NCBI GenBank assembly: GCA_039029535.1
Contig: JBCCFW010000028.1
Location: forward strand, 1-56,797
Direction of reading: 5' to 3'
DNA length: 56,797 bases
From: JBCCFW01 sp039029535
GTDB taxonomy: Bacteria; Acidobacteriota; JBCCFW01
Every line of letters begins with the position of its first letter. Position 1 is the first letter of the stretch. Below the pieces are notes generated by a model. The model had not been told where the DNA came from and did no database searches. It worked only from the letters and a program-made list of their open reading frames with translations. Position numbers and translations under genes: made by a program. Shown here one piece after another: positions 42,796 to 52,868 of the stretch.

Positions 42796-42834
42796 GCAAG
42801 CTACTTGCTCATGCAAGACGGACGAAAGTAGTCT
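42796..42834 (+). promoter_or_regulatory. Candidate promoter with alternating GCAAG/CTTGC operator
   Basis: GCAAG-3-CTTGC-4-GCAAG (42796-42817) forms two overlapping dyads. TTGCTC (42805-42810) and TAGTCT (42829-42834), 18 bases apart, look like -35 and -10 boxes, so a bound repressor would cover the -35. The next convincing gene is the TSP3 protein at 42984, leaving a ~140-base leader. Confidence 0.4.
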
Positions 42835-42983
42835 TGCCGTGGCGCATCACCACTGAAGAGGCACGAGAGCTGCTCCGGGCCTCGGGGGACGGCTCCCAAC
42901 CTGGGCAGTCCGCAGGGAGCGACGCCGTCACGGCCGGAGCTTCGGCGGTTGAAGTCGTGCCCGGGGTGGGACTGGAGGACCGC

Positions 42984-45900
42984 ATGAAGAACTGGCGCAG
43001 TCCGGCTCGCGCTCTCCTCCTCTCGACCCTCGCGTGCCTGGGTCATGCCTTGTTGGTGGGGCACGCCGTGGCCGCCGTCTACGTCGTCGACTCCATCGGC
43101 GACGGCTCGGACGCCGACCTCCGGGATCCCGCCTGTGATGACGGCAGCGGCGCTTGCACGCTCCGCGCCGCGCTCGAGCAAGCGAGCGACCGCCCGGGTC
43201 CCGACCTCGTGCAGTTCGACCTCGAGCCCGCCACCGGGTTCATCATCCGGCCGCTCAGCGAGCTGCCGACCGTCGACGACCCCGTCACGATCGACGGTCG
43301 ATCGCAACCGGGCTACGCCGGGGTTCCGATCATCGAGCTGGACGGGAGCCTGGCGACCGGCTTTCCACACGGCTTGCGAATCACGGGCGGGGACGTCCTG
43401 GTGGACGCCCTGTCCATCCACTCCTTCGTGAGCTCGTCGATCCGCCTCAGCTCTCGAGGACGCAACACCGTCCGCTCCTGCTTCATTGGAGCGCGGCCGG
43501 ACGGGACCACTCCGGGGAGCGGCCTCAACGGCGTCTACGTCTTCGAGTCCCCGGACAACCGCATCACCGACAACGTCGTGGCCGCGAGCAGGAGCCATGG
43601 CGTCCACGTGTCGGGAGCGGGGAGTCGCGACAACGTCATCCAGGGCAACCTGATCGGCCTGGCTCCCGACGGCGTGACGCCGGCAGGCAATGGCCTGCGC
43701 GGCATTTCCATCGCGGGTGCGCCGGGCGCCATCATCGGTGGCACGGCGCCTGGTCAGGGGAACGTCGCCATGGCCTCGGGTACCGAGGGCATCGCCATCG
43801 TCGGCTCGAGCGCCGTCGGTGCCGTCGTCGAGGGCAACTCCATCGGCGGAGGAGACGCGCTGCGCAACTTCGTCGGCCTGCTCCTGAACGATGCGAGCAA
43901 CAGTCGCATCGGTGGGGGCGGACTCGGCGCGGGCAACACCATCTCCGGGAACTTCATCGGCCTGCGACTCACTGGGACGGCCGCGAACAACCTCGTGGAA
44001 GGAAACGAGATCGGCGTCCTGGAGGACGGCGTCACGCCCTTGGCCAACGAGACGGTCGGCGCGTGGGTGGACTCGACGGGCACCGGCAACCGACTCGTTG
44101 GCAACCACGTGGCCCACAACGTGAGCCACGGCATGGACGTTCGCCAGGGCCTCGGCACCGTGTTGTCGCGAAACAGCATCCACGACAACGGTGGCCTGGG
44201 CATCGACCTCGGAAACGACGGCGTGCCGACGTTGAACGACCCACTGGATCTCGATGACGGTGCAAACGGGCTGCTCAATCATCCGCTGGTCAATCTCGCC
44301 GAGGCGGACTGCTTCACCACGCGCATCGCGGGTTGGTACTCGGGGCCGCCGAGCGTGAACGTGGAGGTCGAGCTGTTCGGGGTGGGAGCTCCGGACCCGA
44401 GTGGCCACGGCGAGGGAGACCGCTTCGTCGGCGCGGTCTCGGTGACCACCGACGGGGCGGGCAACACGCCGTTCGACGTGGTCGTGCCGGAGAGACTGGC
44501 GCCGGGAACGCGGGTCGTTGCCACGGCGACCACCGCATCCGCCGGGACCTCGGAGTTCTCGACGGTGCTCTCCGTGGTCGACATCTGCATCGTGGTCGAC
44601 CGAGACTTCGATGGCATTCCGGACCACGAAGACAACTGCGCCGACACGCCCAATGCCGGCCAGGAAGACGCGGACACGGATGGTGTCGGCACTGCGTGTG
44701 ACAACTGCCCCGCGGACGCGAACGCCGCCCAACTCGATGGCGATGGCGACGGCTGGGGAGACGTCTGTGACAACTGCCCGGCACGGACCAACCCGGCGCA
44801 GGCGGATGACGACGCGGATGCCGTCGGTGACGACTGCGACAACTGTCCGGCAACCTCGAACACGGCCCAGGAAGACGGTGATGCGGACACCGTCGGCGAC
44901 GCCTGCGACAACTGTCCGGAGGACCCCAACTCGTCACAGGCCGACGGTGACGCGGACGCCGTCGGTGACGACTGCGACAACTGTCCGGTTACCTCGAACC
45001 TGGCCCAGGAAGACGGCGACGCGGACACCGTCGGCGACGCCTGCGACAACTGTCCGGCGGACGCCAACCCGTCACAGGCGGACGGCGACGTGGACGCCGT
45101 GGGCGACGACTGCGACAACTGCCCGGAGGACGCCAACACCGGTCAGGGAGACAGCGATGCTGATGCTGTCGGCGACGTCTGCGACAACTGTCCAACGACG
45201 TCGAACGTGGCCCAGGGAGACGGCGACACAGACGCCGTCGGCGATGCCTGCGACAACTGTCCGGAGGACGTCAACCCGGGCCAGGACGACGGCGACGCGG
45301 ATGCCATCGGTGACGCCTGCGACAACTGTCCGACGACGTCGAACGTGACCCAGGAAGACGGCGACGCAGACGCCGTCGGCGACGCCTGCGACAACTGTCC
45401 GGAGGACGCCAACCCGGGACAGGACGATGACGACGCGGATGCCATCGGTGACGATTGCGACAACTGCCCGGCGACGCCGAACGTGGCTCAGGAGAACAGC
45501 GACGCAGACGCCGTCGGCGACGCCTGCGACAACTGCCCGGAGGACGCCAACCCAGACCAGGAAGATGGCGACGCGGACGCGATCGGCGACGAGTGTGACA
45601 ACTGCCCTGAGCATGAGAACCCAGCCCAGGAAGACGCGGACGCCGACATCGTCGGAGATGCCTGCGACAACTGCCCGGACGTCGCCAACACCTCGCAGGT
45701 CGACTCGGATGGCAACGGCATGGGTGACGCTTGCGAGGCCTGTGGGCGTCTCGCTGGCGTGGCGACGGTCACGCCGTCGTACACGTGCCCAGGCGAGACG
45801 GCCACGTTGGATGCGAGCAGCATCGTGTTCGCGAGTTGCCCGGGAAGCCTGACCTTCGAGTGGCGTGACGAGCTGGGCGTCATTGGATGGTCGGCCGAGG

Positions 45901-46610
45901 AAGTGGTCGCTCCGATGGACACGACCACCTACGAGTTGACGGTGACCTGCGACGCCGACCCGTCGTGCACGAGTGAGGCGGCGCTCACGATTGAGGTGGA
46001 TCGTCCCCCTGAGCTGGAGGAGGCGAGAGCCACGGACGTTGCCGACTGCAACCTTCTCCTCGAGCTGACCTGGACGGCGGCCACCTTCTTCGACGCCACG
46101 GCCTCGGGCGTGTACCACGTCCACCGCAGCGAGGTGAGCTGTGACGACGCGCTGCTGCGACCACCGGTCGGCACGGTGACGGGGCAGCGCTGGCTGGACC
46201 TGGAGACCTCGGCGGGCGTCACCTATCACTACGCGGTGGTGGCCGAGGACAGCCGCACGAGCGTCCTCTGCTCGGATCCTGGTCCGGAAAACGGTGGCGC
46301 CACGACGGCGGTCTGCCTCGATGCGGTCGTGGATGCCGCCGCGGACTGGTTGAACTTGCCGGCCCCCATCGGTCCTGACCTGCGCATGTCCCACGACGAC
46401 GGCGAAGTGACGGCGAGGTGGCCGACGGCACGGCCGCTACTGCTCGGTGAACGCTACGTGCTCTTGAAGGCGGACCTCGCCGCCAATGGGATGTTCGTGC
46501 TGATCGACGGCGGGACGCTCGACAGCGCGCGCCTGGGGACTGGCTCCGACGTCCGGCTGCAGTACTTCGACCTGCGGGTCGAGGGCCCCTGCAGCCAGCT
46601 CTCTCCCTGA
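42984..46610 (+). CDS. Secreted beta-helix protein with 16 thrombospondin type 3 repeats
   Basis: A 1208-residue secreted protein. Signal peptide 1-30. Residues ~32-440 start with VDSIGDGSDADLRDP and ACTLRAALEQAS, the usual opening of bacterial parallel beta-helix surface proteins, and contain many helix coils (NGVYVFESPDNRITDNVV, LVEGNEIGVLEDGVTP). Residues ~450-535 are an Ig-like domain. Residues 550-917 are sixteen TSP3 repeats of exactly 23 residues. Residues ~920-1010 are a PKD/Ig-like domain and the last ~200 are FN3-like. ATG 42984 has GGAGGA upstream; the frame extends to TTG 42834, but those residues are not signal-like. Probably a calcium-stiffened extracellular fibre or adhesin. 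Confidence 0.85.
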   Translation: MKNWRSPARALLLSTLACLGHALLVGHAVAAVYVVDSIGDGSDADLRDPACDDGSGACTLRAALEQASDRPGPDLVQFDLEPATGFIIRPLSELPTVDDPVTIDGRSQPGYAGVPIIELDGSLATGFPHGLRITGGDVLVDALSIHSFVSSSIRLSSRGRNTVRSCFIGARPDGTTPGSGLNGVYVFESPDNRITDNVVAASRSHGVHVSGAGSRDNVIQGNLIGLAPDGVTPAGNGLRGISIAGAPGAIIGGTAPGQGNVAMASGTEGIAIVGSSAVGAVVEGNSIGGGDALRNFVGLLLNDASNSRIGGGGLGAGNTISGNFIGLRLTGTAANNLVEGNEIGVLEDGVTPLANETVGAWVDSTGTGNRLVGNHVAHNVSHGMDVRQGLGTVLSRNSIHDNGGLGIDLGNDGVPTLNDPLDLDDGANGLLNHPLVNLAEADCFTTRIAGWYSGPPSVNVEVELFGVGAPDPSGHGEGDRFVGAVSVTTDGAGNTPFDVVVPERLAPGTRVVATATTASAGTSEFSTVLSVVDICIVVDRDFDGIPDHEDNCADTPNAGQEDADTDGVGTACDNCPADANAAQLDGDGDGWGDVCDNCPARTNPAQADDDADAVGDDCDNCPATSNTAQEDGDADTVGDACDNCPEDPNSSQADGDADAVGDDCDNCPVTSNLAQEDGDADTVGDACDNCPADANPSQADGDVDAVGDDCDNCPEDANTGQGDSDADAVGDVCDNCPTTSNVAQGDGDTDAVGDACDNCPEDVNPGQDDGDADAIGDACDNCPTTSNVTQEDGDADAVGDACDNCPEDANPGQDDDDADAIGDDCDNCPATPNVAQENSDADAVGDACDNCPEDANPDQEDGDADAIGDECDNCPEHENPAQEDADADIVGDACDNCPDVANTSQVDSDGNGMGDACEACGRLAGVATVTPSYTCPGETATLDASSIVFASCPGSLTFEWRDELGVIGWSAEEVVAPMDTTTYELTVTCDADPSCTSEAALTIEVDRPPELEEARATDVADCNLLLELTWTAATFFDATASGVYHVHRSEVSCDDALLRPPVGTVTGQRWLDLETSAGVTYHYAVVAEDSRTSVLCSDPGPENGGATTAVCLDAVVDAAADWLNLPAPIGPDLRMSHDDGEVTARWPTARPLLLGERYVLLKADLAANGMFVLIDGGTLDSARLGTGSDVRLQYFDLRVEGPCSQLSP
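44631..45734 (+). repeat. Sixteen tandem 69-base repeats encoding TSP3 units
   Basis: 1104 bases equal 16 units of 69 bases, each coding for 23 residues of the form DNCPxxxNxxQxDxDADxVGDxC. Unit types alternate over much of the array: those with PEDxNPxQ follow those with PxTSNxAQ (units 4-6 and 8-14), giving a 138-base higher-order period. This points to spread by duplication of two-unit blocks. Confidence 0.9.
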
Positions 46611-46659
46611 CGCGCGGACACCTGTACATCCTGGCACCGACCGACAAGGGAAGAGCAAG

Positions 46660-47391
46660 GTGAACTCGGACTCACGATCAGCGAAACAGGACTCCGAATC
46701 GAGACTCATCGAAGAGTGGTGGCTCGAGCCGAATGCCGGAGATCAATCAATGGAGGACGAGCACGGCGATCACTGGCGGGAGTTCTTGAGCTTCATCGAA
46801 GAGAAGGACCTGAGCTCCAGCACCGTTCTCGACTTCGGTTGCAATCAAGGCGGAATGCTGAGAATGCTCTTCGACAGCAGGCCGTTCGCGTCAGCAGTGG
46901 GTGTCGACTTGGCTCAGCGCTCGATCGCAGTGGCCGAGAGCCGCAAGGGGAGCCGCCCCATTCGCTACGAAGCGACGACCTCGATTCACCACTTTCAGGA
47001 CGAATTCGATCTCGCAACGAGCAGCGCCGTCATCTACCTCGTCAAGGACATGGAGCAGCACGCAGAAGAAATGTTCGGCGCGCTCAAGCCAGGCGGCGTG
47101 TACTACGCAAGCCACCCGGACTATCCGAGCTATCCGAACTTCGAGCAGATCAAGGAAGACATCAACAGGTTTGCAGCCGTGCCGCTCGTCCCGCACACGC
47201 TGGATGGAATCGCCTCGGCCTTCGACGCCGCCGGCTTCGAGGTCGGCATCAAGCGCGTGATCCCGCAGGCATTCGTGGAGCTGAACCCGCGCAGGAGCTG
47301 GCACTCGTCCGTGGCAGAGAACATCGAAGCCAGCTACTCGCACGGCTACGTGTTCCGTCTTGCCAAGCCGGCAGCAGGCTCGGCCCATTAG
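46660..47391 (+). CDS. SAM-dependent class I methyltransferase
   Basis: A 243-residue methyltransferase. Motif I is VLDFGCNQGGMLRML (SAM binding); AVGVDLAQRSIAVAE gives the acidic ribose contact; motif IV region is FDLATSSAVIYLVKD; post-motif is GALKPGGVYYASHPDY. Substrate unknown. GTG start with GGGAAGAG upstream. It follows the TSP3 gene by 49 bases but has no clear tie to it. Confidence 0.9.
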   Translation: MNSDSRSAKQDSESRLIEEWWLEPNAGDQSMEDEHGDHWREFLSFIEEKDLSSSTVLDFGCNQGGMLRMLFDSRPFASAVGVDLAQRSIAVAESRKGSRPIRYEATTSIHHFQDEFDLATSSAVIYLVKDMEQHAEEMFGALKPGGVYYASHPDYPSYPNFEQIKEDINRFAAVPLVPHTLDGIASAFDAAGFEVGIKRVIPQAFVELNPRRSWHSSVAENIEASYSHGYVFRLAKPAAGSAH

Positions 47392-47505
47392 CAGCGAGCG
47401 TCTGGGACCGGCCTTGGACTTGTTTCCTTGCGTTGCGACTCAGGAAGAGTTGGCCGCTCTGATGCCTTCCTCAGGCGTGCTCTGAGTTGGAACCCGCTCC
47501 CCGTG

Positions 47506-49419
47506 CTACAAGTGCTCGTTCAGGAAGGCGACATAGGCATCCGAGGCGGCGATGCGGTTGGCCTTGCGGCGGAAGCCGTGGCCCTCGTCGGGGAAGAGCA
47601 GGTACTCTACCGGGACACCGTTGGCGCGGACGGCCGCGACCATCTCGTCGCTCTCGACCTGCAGGACCCGCGGGTCGTTGGCACCCTGCACGACCAGCAT
47701 TGGCTTGACGATGTTGCTCGCGTGGAACAGCGGCGAGTTGGCCGTCAGCCGCTCCCGGTCCGTCGCCGGGTCACCGAGCTCCGCGTAGAGCGACTCACGG
47801 AAGTTCGCCCACCAGGGCGGGATGCTCTCGAGAGTGCGCAGCCAGTTCGTGACGCCGAAGACGTTGACCCCTGCGTCGAAGGCCTCCGGCGCAAAGGCCA
47901 GGGCCGCACAGACCATGTAGCCACCATAGCTGCCGCCCGCGATGGCCACGCGGTCGGCGTCGACCCAACCCAGGGTCTCGAGGTAGCGGCGGCCCCAGAT
48001 GCAGTCCTTCAGGTCGACGTCCCCGTGCCGCTTGTCGTCGAGGTGGTAGAAGGTCTTGCCGTAGCCCGAGCTGCCCCGGTTGTTGACCGACAGCACCGCG
48101 TAGCCATGGTTGACCAGGTGCTGCACCATGGGGTTGTAACCGTGCCGGCTCTGGCCGCCTGGCCCCCCGTGCACCCAGACCACGGCCGGCACGGGCGTGC
48201 CCAGGTTCGCTCCGTGCGGGCGGTAGAGCAGCGCGGGAATGTCGAGACCGTCGAAGCTCGGGTAGCGGACGACCTTGGCGTCGACGAGCTCCGACTCGTG
48301 GATCGCCGGGCTGAGGTTGTCGGTCAGCTTCGAGAGTCGGCCGCTGGCGACGTCGAGCACGTGGAGGTTCGAGGGCGAGCGGTCGCCGTTGACGTGGAAG
48401 GCGAGGCGAGAGCCGCCGGGTTCCACGGCGAGGCTGCGAATGTCCCCGGCCGGCAGCTCGGGCAGGTCCAGCTCACGACCAGTCGCCGTCTCGAAGACGC
48501 GCACCTGCGTGCGGGCGTCGGCATTGGTGCTGACGCTCAGGTGACGGCCGTCCTGGGAGAAGCGGTACGACCACACGTCCCACTCGTCCTCGAACACCAC
48601 TTCCTTGCGCCCGGTGGCGACGTCGTGAGACCAGACACGCTGGAACTCACTGGCGGCGTCGCTGCCGAAGAAGAGCTTCCGACCATCGGGAGAGAAGTCG
48701 TGGACGTCATGGGAGATGTCCCCCTCGTGCGACGTCACGATCTCCGGCGCCTGACCCGGCCGATCGGTCCGGGCGAGGAAGACGTCGTCGTCGGCGTTGG
48801 TGCGGGTCTTGACGAGAGCGACGAGACGACCGTCCCGGCTCACCTCGCTGATCGAGAAGCCGCCCGGGTTCTGGTAGAGCATGCGCCGTGCATGGCTCGC
48901 CTGCCCGGGCCGTCCCGTCTGATACTCGTAGAGGTCGAAGTACTCGGGATCCCGCTCGTTGGTCGCCACGAAGAAGCGCAGGCCGTCGTCGGACCAGCGC
49001 AGGAAGCGCGCCTTGAGCTTCTCGCCGGGGGTGAGATCCACGATCCGACCGCTGGGCTCGCGGACGTACAGGTGGGTGAGCTCGTTGCCTCCCTGATCCC
49101 GGCTGAAGAGGAAGCGATCGTCTCGCGGGAACCAGCCCTGACTGTAGGTGGCGTCGGTGGTCGAGTCGGTCAGGGCCGTCGCCGCCCCGCCGTCGACGTC
49201 GATGGCGTGGACGTTGTAAACCCCGGTGGCGTCGCTACTGAGCAGGATGCGCCGGCCGTCTGCCGACCAGGACGCTCCCCACATGCTGGTCGTCTGGAAG
49301 AAGGTCTCCGCGTCGTGACTCTCGGCGACGGGCGCGACGTCGAGACCACGGGTCGCACAGCCGAGAAGAAGCGAAAGCGTACAGAGAGAGGATGCAACGA
49401 CGGCGAGGCGGGCAGTCAC
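47506..49419 (-). CDS. S9-family (prolyl oligopeptidase-type) lipoprotein peptidase
   Basis: A 637-residue serine peptidase. The lipobox LSLLLGC anchors Cys-21. A beta-propeller (~40-375) with WSADGRRILLSSD, FSPDGRKLFFGSD and FSQDGRHLSVSTN precedes the alpha/beta hydrolase domain (~380-637): oxyanion VWVHGGPGG, nucleophile Ser-497 in GGSYGGYM, Asp in GANDPRV, His in DEGHGF. It trims oligopeptides, probably in the periplasm. A TAGACT hexamer lies ~36 bases before its GTG, with GGAGA as ribosome site. Divergent from the tricorn-like gene. Confidence 0.94.
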   Translation of the reverse strand: MTARLAVVASSLCTLSLLLGCATRGLDVAPVAESHDAETFFQTTSMWGASWSADGRRILLSSDATGVYNVHAIDVDGGAATALTDSTTDATYSQGWFPRDDRFLFSRDQGGNELTHLYVREPSGRIVDLTPGEKLKARFLRWSDDGLRFFVATNERDPEYFDLYEYQTGRPGQASHARRMLYQNPGGFSISEVSRDGRLVALVKTRTNADDDVFLARTDRPGQAPEIVTSHEGDISHDVHDFSPDGRKLFFGSDAASEFQRVWSHDVATGRKEVVFEDEWDVWSYRFSQDGRHLSVSTNADARTQVRVFETATGRELDLPELPAGDIRSLAVEPGGSRLAFHVNGDRSPSNLHVLDVASGRLSKLTDNLSPAIHESELVDAKVVRYPSFDGLDIPALLYRPHGANLGTPVPAVVWVHGGPGGQSRHGYNPMVQHLVNHGYAVLSVNNRGSSGYGKTFYHLDDKRHGDVDLKDCIWGRRYLETLGWVDADRVAIAGGSYGGYMVCAALAFAPEAFDAGVNVFGVTNWLRTLESIPPWWANFRESLYAELGDPATDRERLTANSPLFHASNIVKPMLVVQGANDPRVLQVESDEMVAAVRANGVPVEYLLFPDEGHGFRRKANRIAASDAYVAFLNEHL

Positions 49420-49531
49420 GGTGTCTCCAGGAGTTCGGACGGAGCCCGCAGTCTAACCCAGACGATTCGTGAGCCTCCTGCTGCACCCAGGGAGGCACCG
49501 ATCCACCCGCAAGCCAGGCCATCCAGGGGGT

Positions 49532-49537
49532 TAGAAT
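49532..49537 (+). promoter_or_regulatory. Candidate -10 box (TAGAAT) of the tricorn-like gene
   Basis: TAGAAT differs from the TATAAT consensus at one position and stands 25 bases before ATG 49563; GGAAGAGG in between is the ribosome site. No clear -35 is visible. Confidence 0.35.
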
Positions 49538-49562
49538 CCGAGTCCGCACGGAAGAGGTTCCA

Positions 49563-52500
49563 ATGCAAGCATCGATCCGTTTGGTCATTTCCTGTCTCGC
49601 GTGTCTGCTGACGCTCGTCACCGCCTCCCTAGCCGACGCCGGCCCGACCTGGCTCCGCCATCCGGCAATCTCGCCGGACGGCTCGAAGATCGCCTTCAAC
49701 TACAAGGGCGACATCTTCGTCGTCGACACGAGCGGAGGCAGGGCCACGCAACTCACGACCTACACGGGGTACGACTACAACGCGGTCTGGTCGCACGACG
49801 GCCAGACGATCGCATTCGCGTCGGATCGCTATGGCAACTTCGACGTCTTCACGATGCCAGCAGTCGGCGGAGCGGTCACCCGGCTGACCCACCACTCGAG
49901 GGACGACATGCCCTCCGACTTCACGACAGACGGCACCGAGGTCCTCTTCCGGTCCGCTCGCCTCGATCCTGCGGCCAGCTCGAACTTCCCGACGAGCGCA
50001 CAACCCGAGCTGTACGCGATCAGCGTGCACGGAGGGCTGCCCCGGCAGTTGTTGTCGACCCCGGCGATCGGGGCGCGGTTCGATCCGTCCGGACGGCGGT
50101 TGATCTACCAGGACCGCACCAGCTACGAGAACGATCTCCGCAAGCACCACGAGTCGTCGGCCACGCGGGACATCTGGATCTACGAGATGGAGTCCGGCCG
50201 TCACAGCCGTCAGACGGACCACGCTGGCGAAGACCTCAGCCCACGGTTCGACGGAGAGGGAGGATTCTTCTACCTGTCAGCGGCCGCAGGAACGATCAAC
50301 GTGTTCCACGCGAAGCTCGATGCATCCGGTCCGGGCACTCAGCTGACTCGGTTCGACACCCATCCCGTGCGGTCGCTCAGCGTGTCTCGTGACGGCTTGC
50401 TGGCCTTCTCCTGGGACGGCGAGCTCTACACGCTCGCACGGAAGGGTGCCGAACCGATGAAGGTCCCGGTCACGATCCGGCGCGAGCAAGGAGATCGGAC
50501 GCAGTCGCTGCATCAGGTGGCAGGCGGCGCGTCGGAGATGGCCGTCTCGCCCAACGAGAAGGAGGTCCTGTTCGTTCACCGCGGCGACGTCTTCGCCACG
50601 TCGATCGAGACGGACGTGACGAAGCAGGTCACGGCCACGGTGGAGCACGAACGCTGGCTCGACGTGAACGAGGACGGTCGGACGGTCGTCTACGCGAGCG
50701 AGCGCGACGGCAGTTGGAACCTGTACGAGGCGACGATCCAGCGCGAAGAGGAGTCGTTCTTCTTCCTGTCGACGCTCATCGAGGAAAAGCCGCTGCTGAC
50801 GACCGCCGAAGACACCTATCAGCCGGTCTACTCACCCGACGGGAAGAAGGTGGCATACCTGGAGAGCCGGACGACCCTCAAGGTTCTCGATCGCAGGACC
50901 GGCAGGACACGCACGGTGTTTGCGGGCGACAACGCGTTCTCCTACGGCGACGGCGACCAGTACTTCGCCTGGTCTCCGGACAGTCGATGGCTGTTCGTCG
51001 AGTACCAGCTTCCCGAGTACTGGTTCTCGGAAGTCGGCCTCGTGGCGGCTGACGGCTCGGGCGAGGTGACGAACCTGACGGACTCCGGCTTCCACGACTA
51101 CCGACCGAAGTGGATGGTCGAGGGGAAGATGCTGCTGTGGTTCGCGTCACGGGACGGCATGCGCAGCTTCGCGAGCACTTCGCAGTATCAGGCGGACGCC
51201 TATGCGATGTTCCTGACTCGTGAGAGTTGGGACAGGTTCCGCTTGAGCGAGGAAGAGGCCGAGTTGCTCGCTGAGGCCGAGGAGGAGGAAAAGGACGACG
51301 ACAAGAAGAAGAGCAAGCGGAAGAACGGCGCGAAGAGGAAGGCGAAGAAGGTCGATCCGATCGAGATCGAGCTCGAAGGCGTGCGCGACCGCAGGACGCG
51401 ACTGACGATCCACTCTTCCCTGCTGACCGACGCCGTGGTCACGCCTGACGGTGAGACGTTGCTCTACCTGACGACCTTCGAGAAGGGCTTCGACCTCTGG
51501 AAGACGAACCTGCGCACGAAGGAGACGTCGATCCTGGCCGATCTCAACGGGAGAGGTGGGAGCCTGACGCTCGACGAGAAGGGCCAGCACGTCTTCGTGC
51601 TGGCCGGGGGCAAGATGTCTCGCGTCGAGATCGGATCCGGCAAGTCCAAGCCAATCGCAGTCGCAGGCGAGTTGCCCGTGGATCGCGATGCCGAGTGGGC
51701 CTACTACTTCGACCACGCCTGGCGATGGATCCAGCAGAAGTACTACCTACCGGACATGCGGGGCGTGGACTGGAAGGCCTACGGGGAATCCTACCGACGC
51801 CACCTCCCTTCGATCGGCCACGGGCGAGATTGGGCCGAGCTCTTCTCGGAGCTGCTGGGTGAGCTGAACGTCTCGCACTCGGGGGCGCGTTTCAGAGACC
51901 GGCACCCTGATGCCGACCAGACCGCATCGCTCGGCTTGTACTACGACCCCGACTACGAGGGCGACGGCCTGCGGGTCTTGGAAGTGATGGACAAGGGCCC
52001 CCTGGACAACGCGAAGTCCAGGGTGCGCCCCGGCACCCTCATCGTTGGCATCGACGGCATCGAGCTGCTCTCGGGAACCAACCCGTACCGGCTGCTGAAC
52101 CACAGGGCAGGAAGGAACGTCTTGCTGACCCTGCGCGGCAGGACGGGCGCACGATGGGACGAGGTGGTCAAGCCGATCTCGCTGGCGCAGGAGTCGCAGT
52201 TGGCCTACGAACGCTGGGCCAAGCGCCGCCGCGAGCTCACGGATTCACTCTCCGGGGGCCGGCTTGGCTACGTCCACGTGCGCTCGATGAGCGATCCCTC
52301 CTATCGCACCGTCTTCGAAGAGGCGCTGGGCGCTCAGGCAACCCGGGAGGGACTCGTCGTGGACACGCGCTGGAACGGTGGTGGTGATCTCGTCGACGAC
52401 CTGTCCACGTTCCTCGACGGTGATCGCTATGCCACGTTCACGACGCGTGAAGGGCGCATTCTCGGCGGCGAGCCGCAGAGAAAGTGGAAGCGACCGTCGC

Positions 52501-52823
52501 TCGTGTTGATCAACGAGGGCAACTACTCCGATGGGCACTGCTTCCCCTACGCCTACCGGACCCTGGGCATCGGGAAGACCGTCGGGATGCCGATCGCCGG
52601 AACCTGCTCGTGGGTCTCGGGGACCTCGATGACCGACGGGCAGACCTCGGTTCGAACGGTTCACCTGACGTTCGACGACAGGTCCGGCAAGCCGCTGGAG
52701 AATCAGCAGTTCGAGCCGGACATCAAGCAGCGCAATGAGCCGGGCGAAGCTGCGAGGGGGCGTGATCAGCAGCTCGAGCGCGCCGTCGAGGAGCTGTTGA
52801 GGCAGCTGGACACGAGCCGTTGA
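49563..52823 (+). CDS. Tricorn-type protease homologue (S41), secreted
   Basis: A 1086-residue secreted homologue of the tricorn protease. Signal peptide 1-26 (LLTLVTASLADA). A six-bladed beta-propeller (PAISPDGSKIAFNYKGDIFV onwards) and a second propeller (~320-720) are separated from the core by a Lys/Glu-rich insertion at ~565-600 (EEEEKDDDKKKSKRK). The core (~735-1070) has the C1 domain, a PDZ domain (RVRPGTLIVGIDGIEL) and the S41 fold with NEGNYSDGHCFP, where Ser-989 is the nucleophile, and VDTRWNGGGDLVDDL. It degrades peptides of 6-12 residues in the archaeal enzyme. Divergent from the S9 peptidase, suggesting joint peptide recycling in the periplasm. Confidence 0.93.
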   Translation: MQASIRLVISCLACLLTLVTASLADAGPTWLRHPAISPDGSKIAFNYKGDIFVVDTSGGRATQLTTYTGYDYNAVWSHDGQTIAFASDRYGNFDVFTMPAVGGAVTRLTHHSRDDMPSDFTTDGTEVLFRSARLDPAASSNFPTSAQPELYAISVHGGLPRQLLSTPAIGARFDPSGRRLIYQDRTSYENDLRKHHESSATRDIWIYEMESGRHSRQTDHAGEDLSPRFDGEGGFFYLSAAAGTINVFHAKLDASGPGTQLTRFDTHPVRSLSVSRDGLLAFSWDGELYTLARKGAEPMKVPVTIRREQGDRTQSLHQVAGGASEMAVSPNEKEVLFVHRGDVFATSIETDVTKQVTATVEHERWLDVNEDGRTVVYASERDGSWNLYEATIQREEESFFFLSTLIEEKPLLTTAEDTYQPVYSPDGKKVAYLESRTTLKVLDRRTGRTRTVFAGDNAFSYGDGDQYFAWSPDSRWLFVEYQLPEYWFSEVGLVAADGSGEVTNLTDSGFHDYRPKWMVEGKMLLWFASRDGMRSFASTSQYQADAYAMFLTRESWDRFRLSEEEAELLAEAEEEEKDDDKKKSKRKNGAKRKAKKVDPIEIELEGVRDRRTRLTIHSSLLTDAVVTPDGETLLYLTTFEKGFDLWKTNLRTKETSILADLNGRGGSLTLDEKGQHVFVLAGGKMSRVEIGSGKSKPIAVAGELPVDRDAEWAYYFDHAWRWIQQKYYLPDMRGVDWKAYGESYRRHLPSIGHGRDWAELFSELLGELNVSHSGARFRDRHPDADQTASLGLYYDPDYEGDGLRVLEVMDKGPLDNAKSRVRPGTLIVGIDGIELLSGTNPYRLLNHRAGRNVLLTLRGRTGARWDEVVKPISLAQESQLAYERWAKRRRELTDSLSGGRLGYVHVRSMSDPSYRTVFEEALGAQATREGLVVDTRWNGGGDLVDDLSTFLDGDRYATFTTREGRILGGEPQRKWKRPSLVLINEGNYSDGHCFPYAYRTLGIGKTVGMPIAGTCSWVSGTSMTDGQTSVRTVHLTFDDRSGKPLENQQFEPDIKQRNEPGEAARGRDQQLERAVEELLRQLDTSR

Positions 52824-52868
52824 CGGCGCGGCTAGCGGCCCTTCGGATCGGCAGCGTGGCGTCCTAGC

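Noticed and set aside
42801..44732. 643-codon reverse ORF
   Set aside because: Antisense of the beta-helix/TSP3 gene; the signal peptide and repeats on the forward strand are decisive.
44631..45734. Regular repeats considered as a CRISPR array
   Set aside because: Units are 69 bases without spacers and encode TSP3 repeats in frame.
47428..49611. 727-codon forward ORF
   Set aside because: Antisense of the S9 peptidase, which has lipobox and full catalytic triad.
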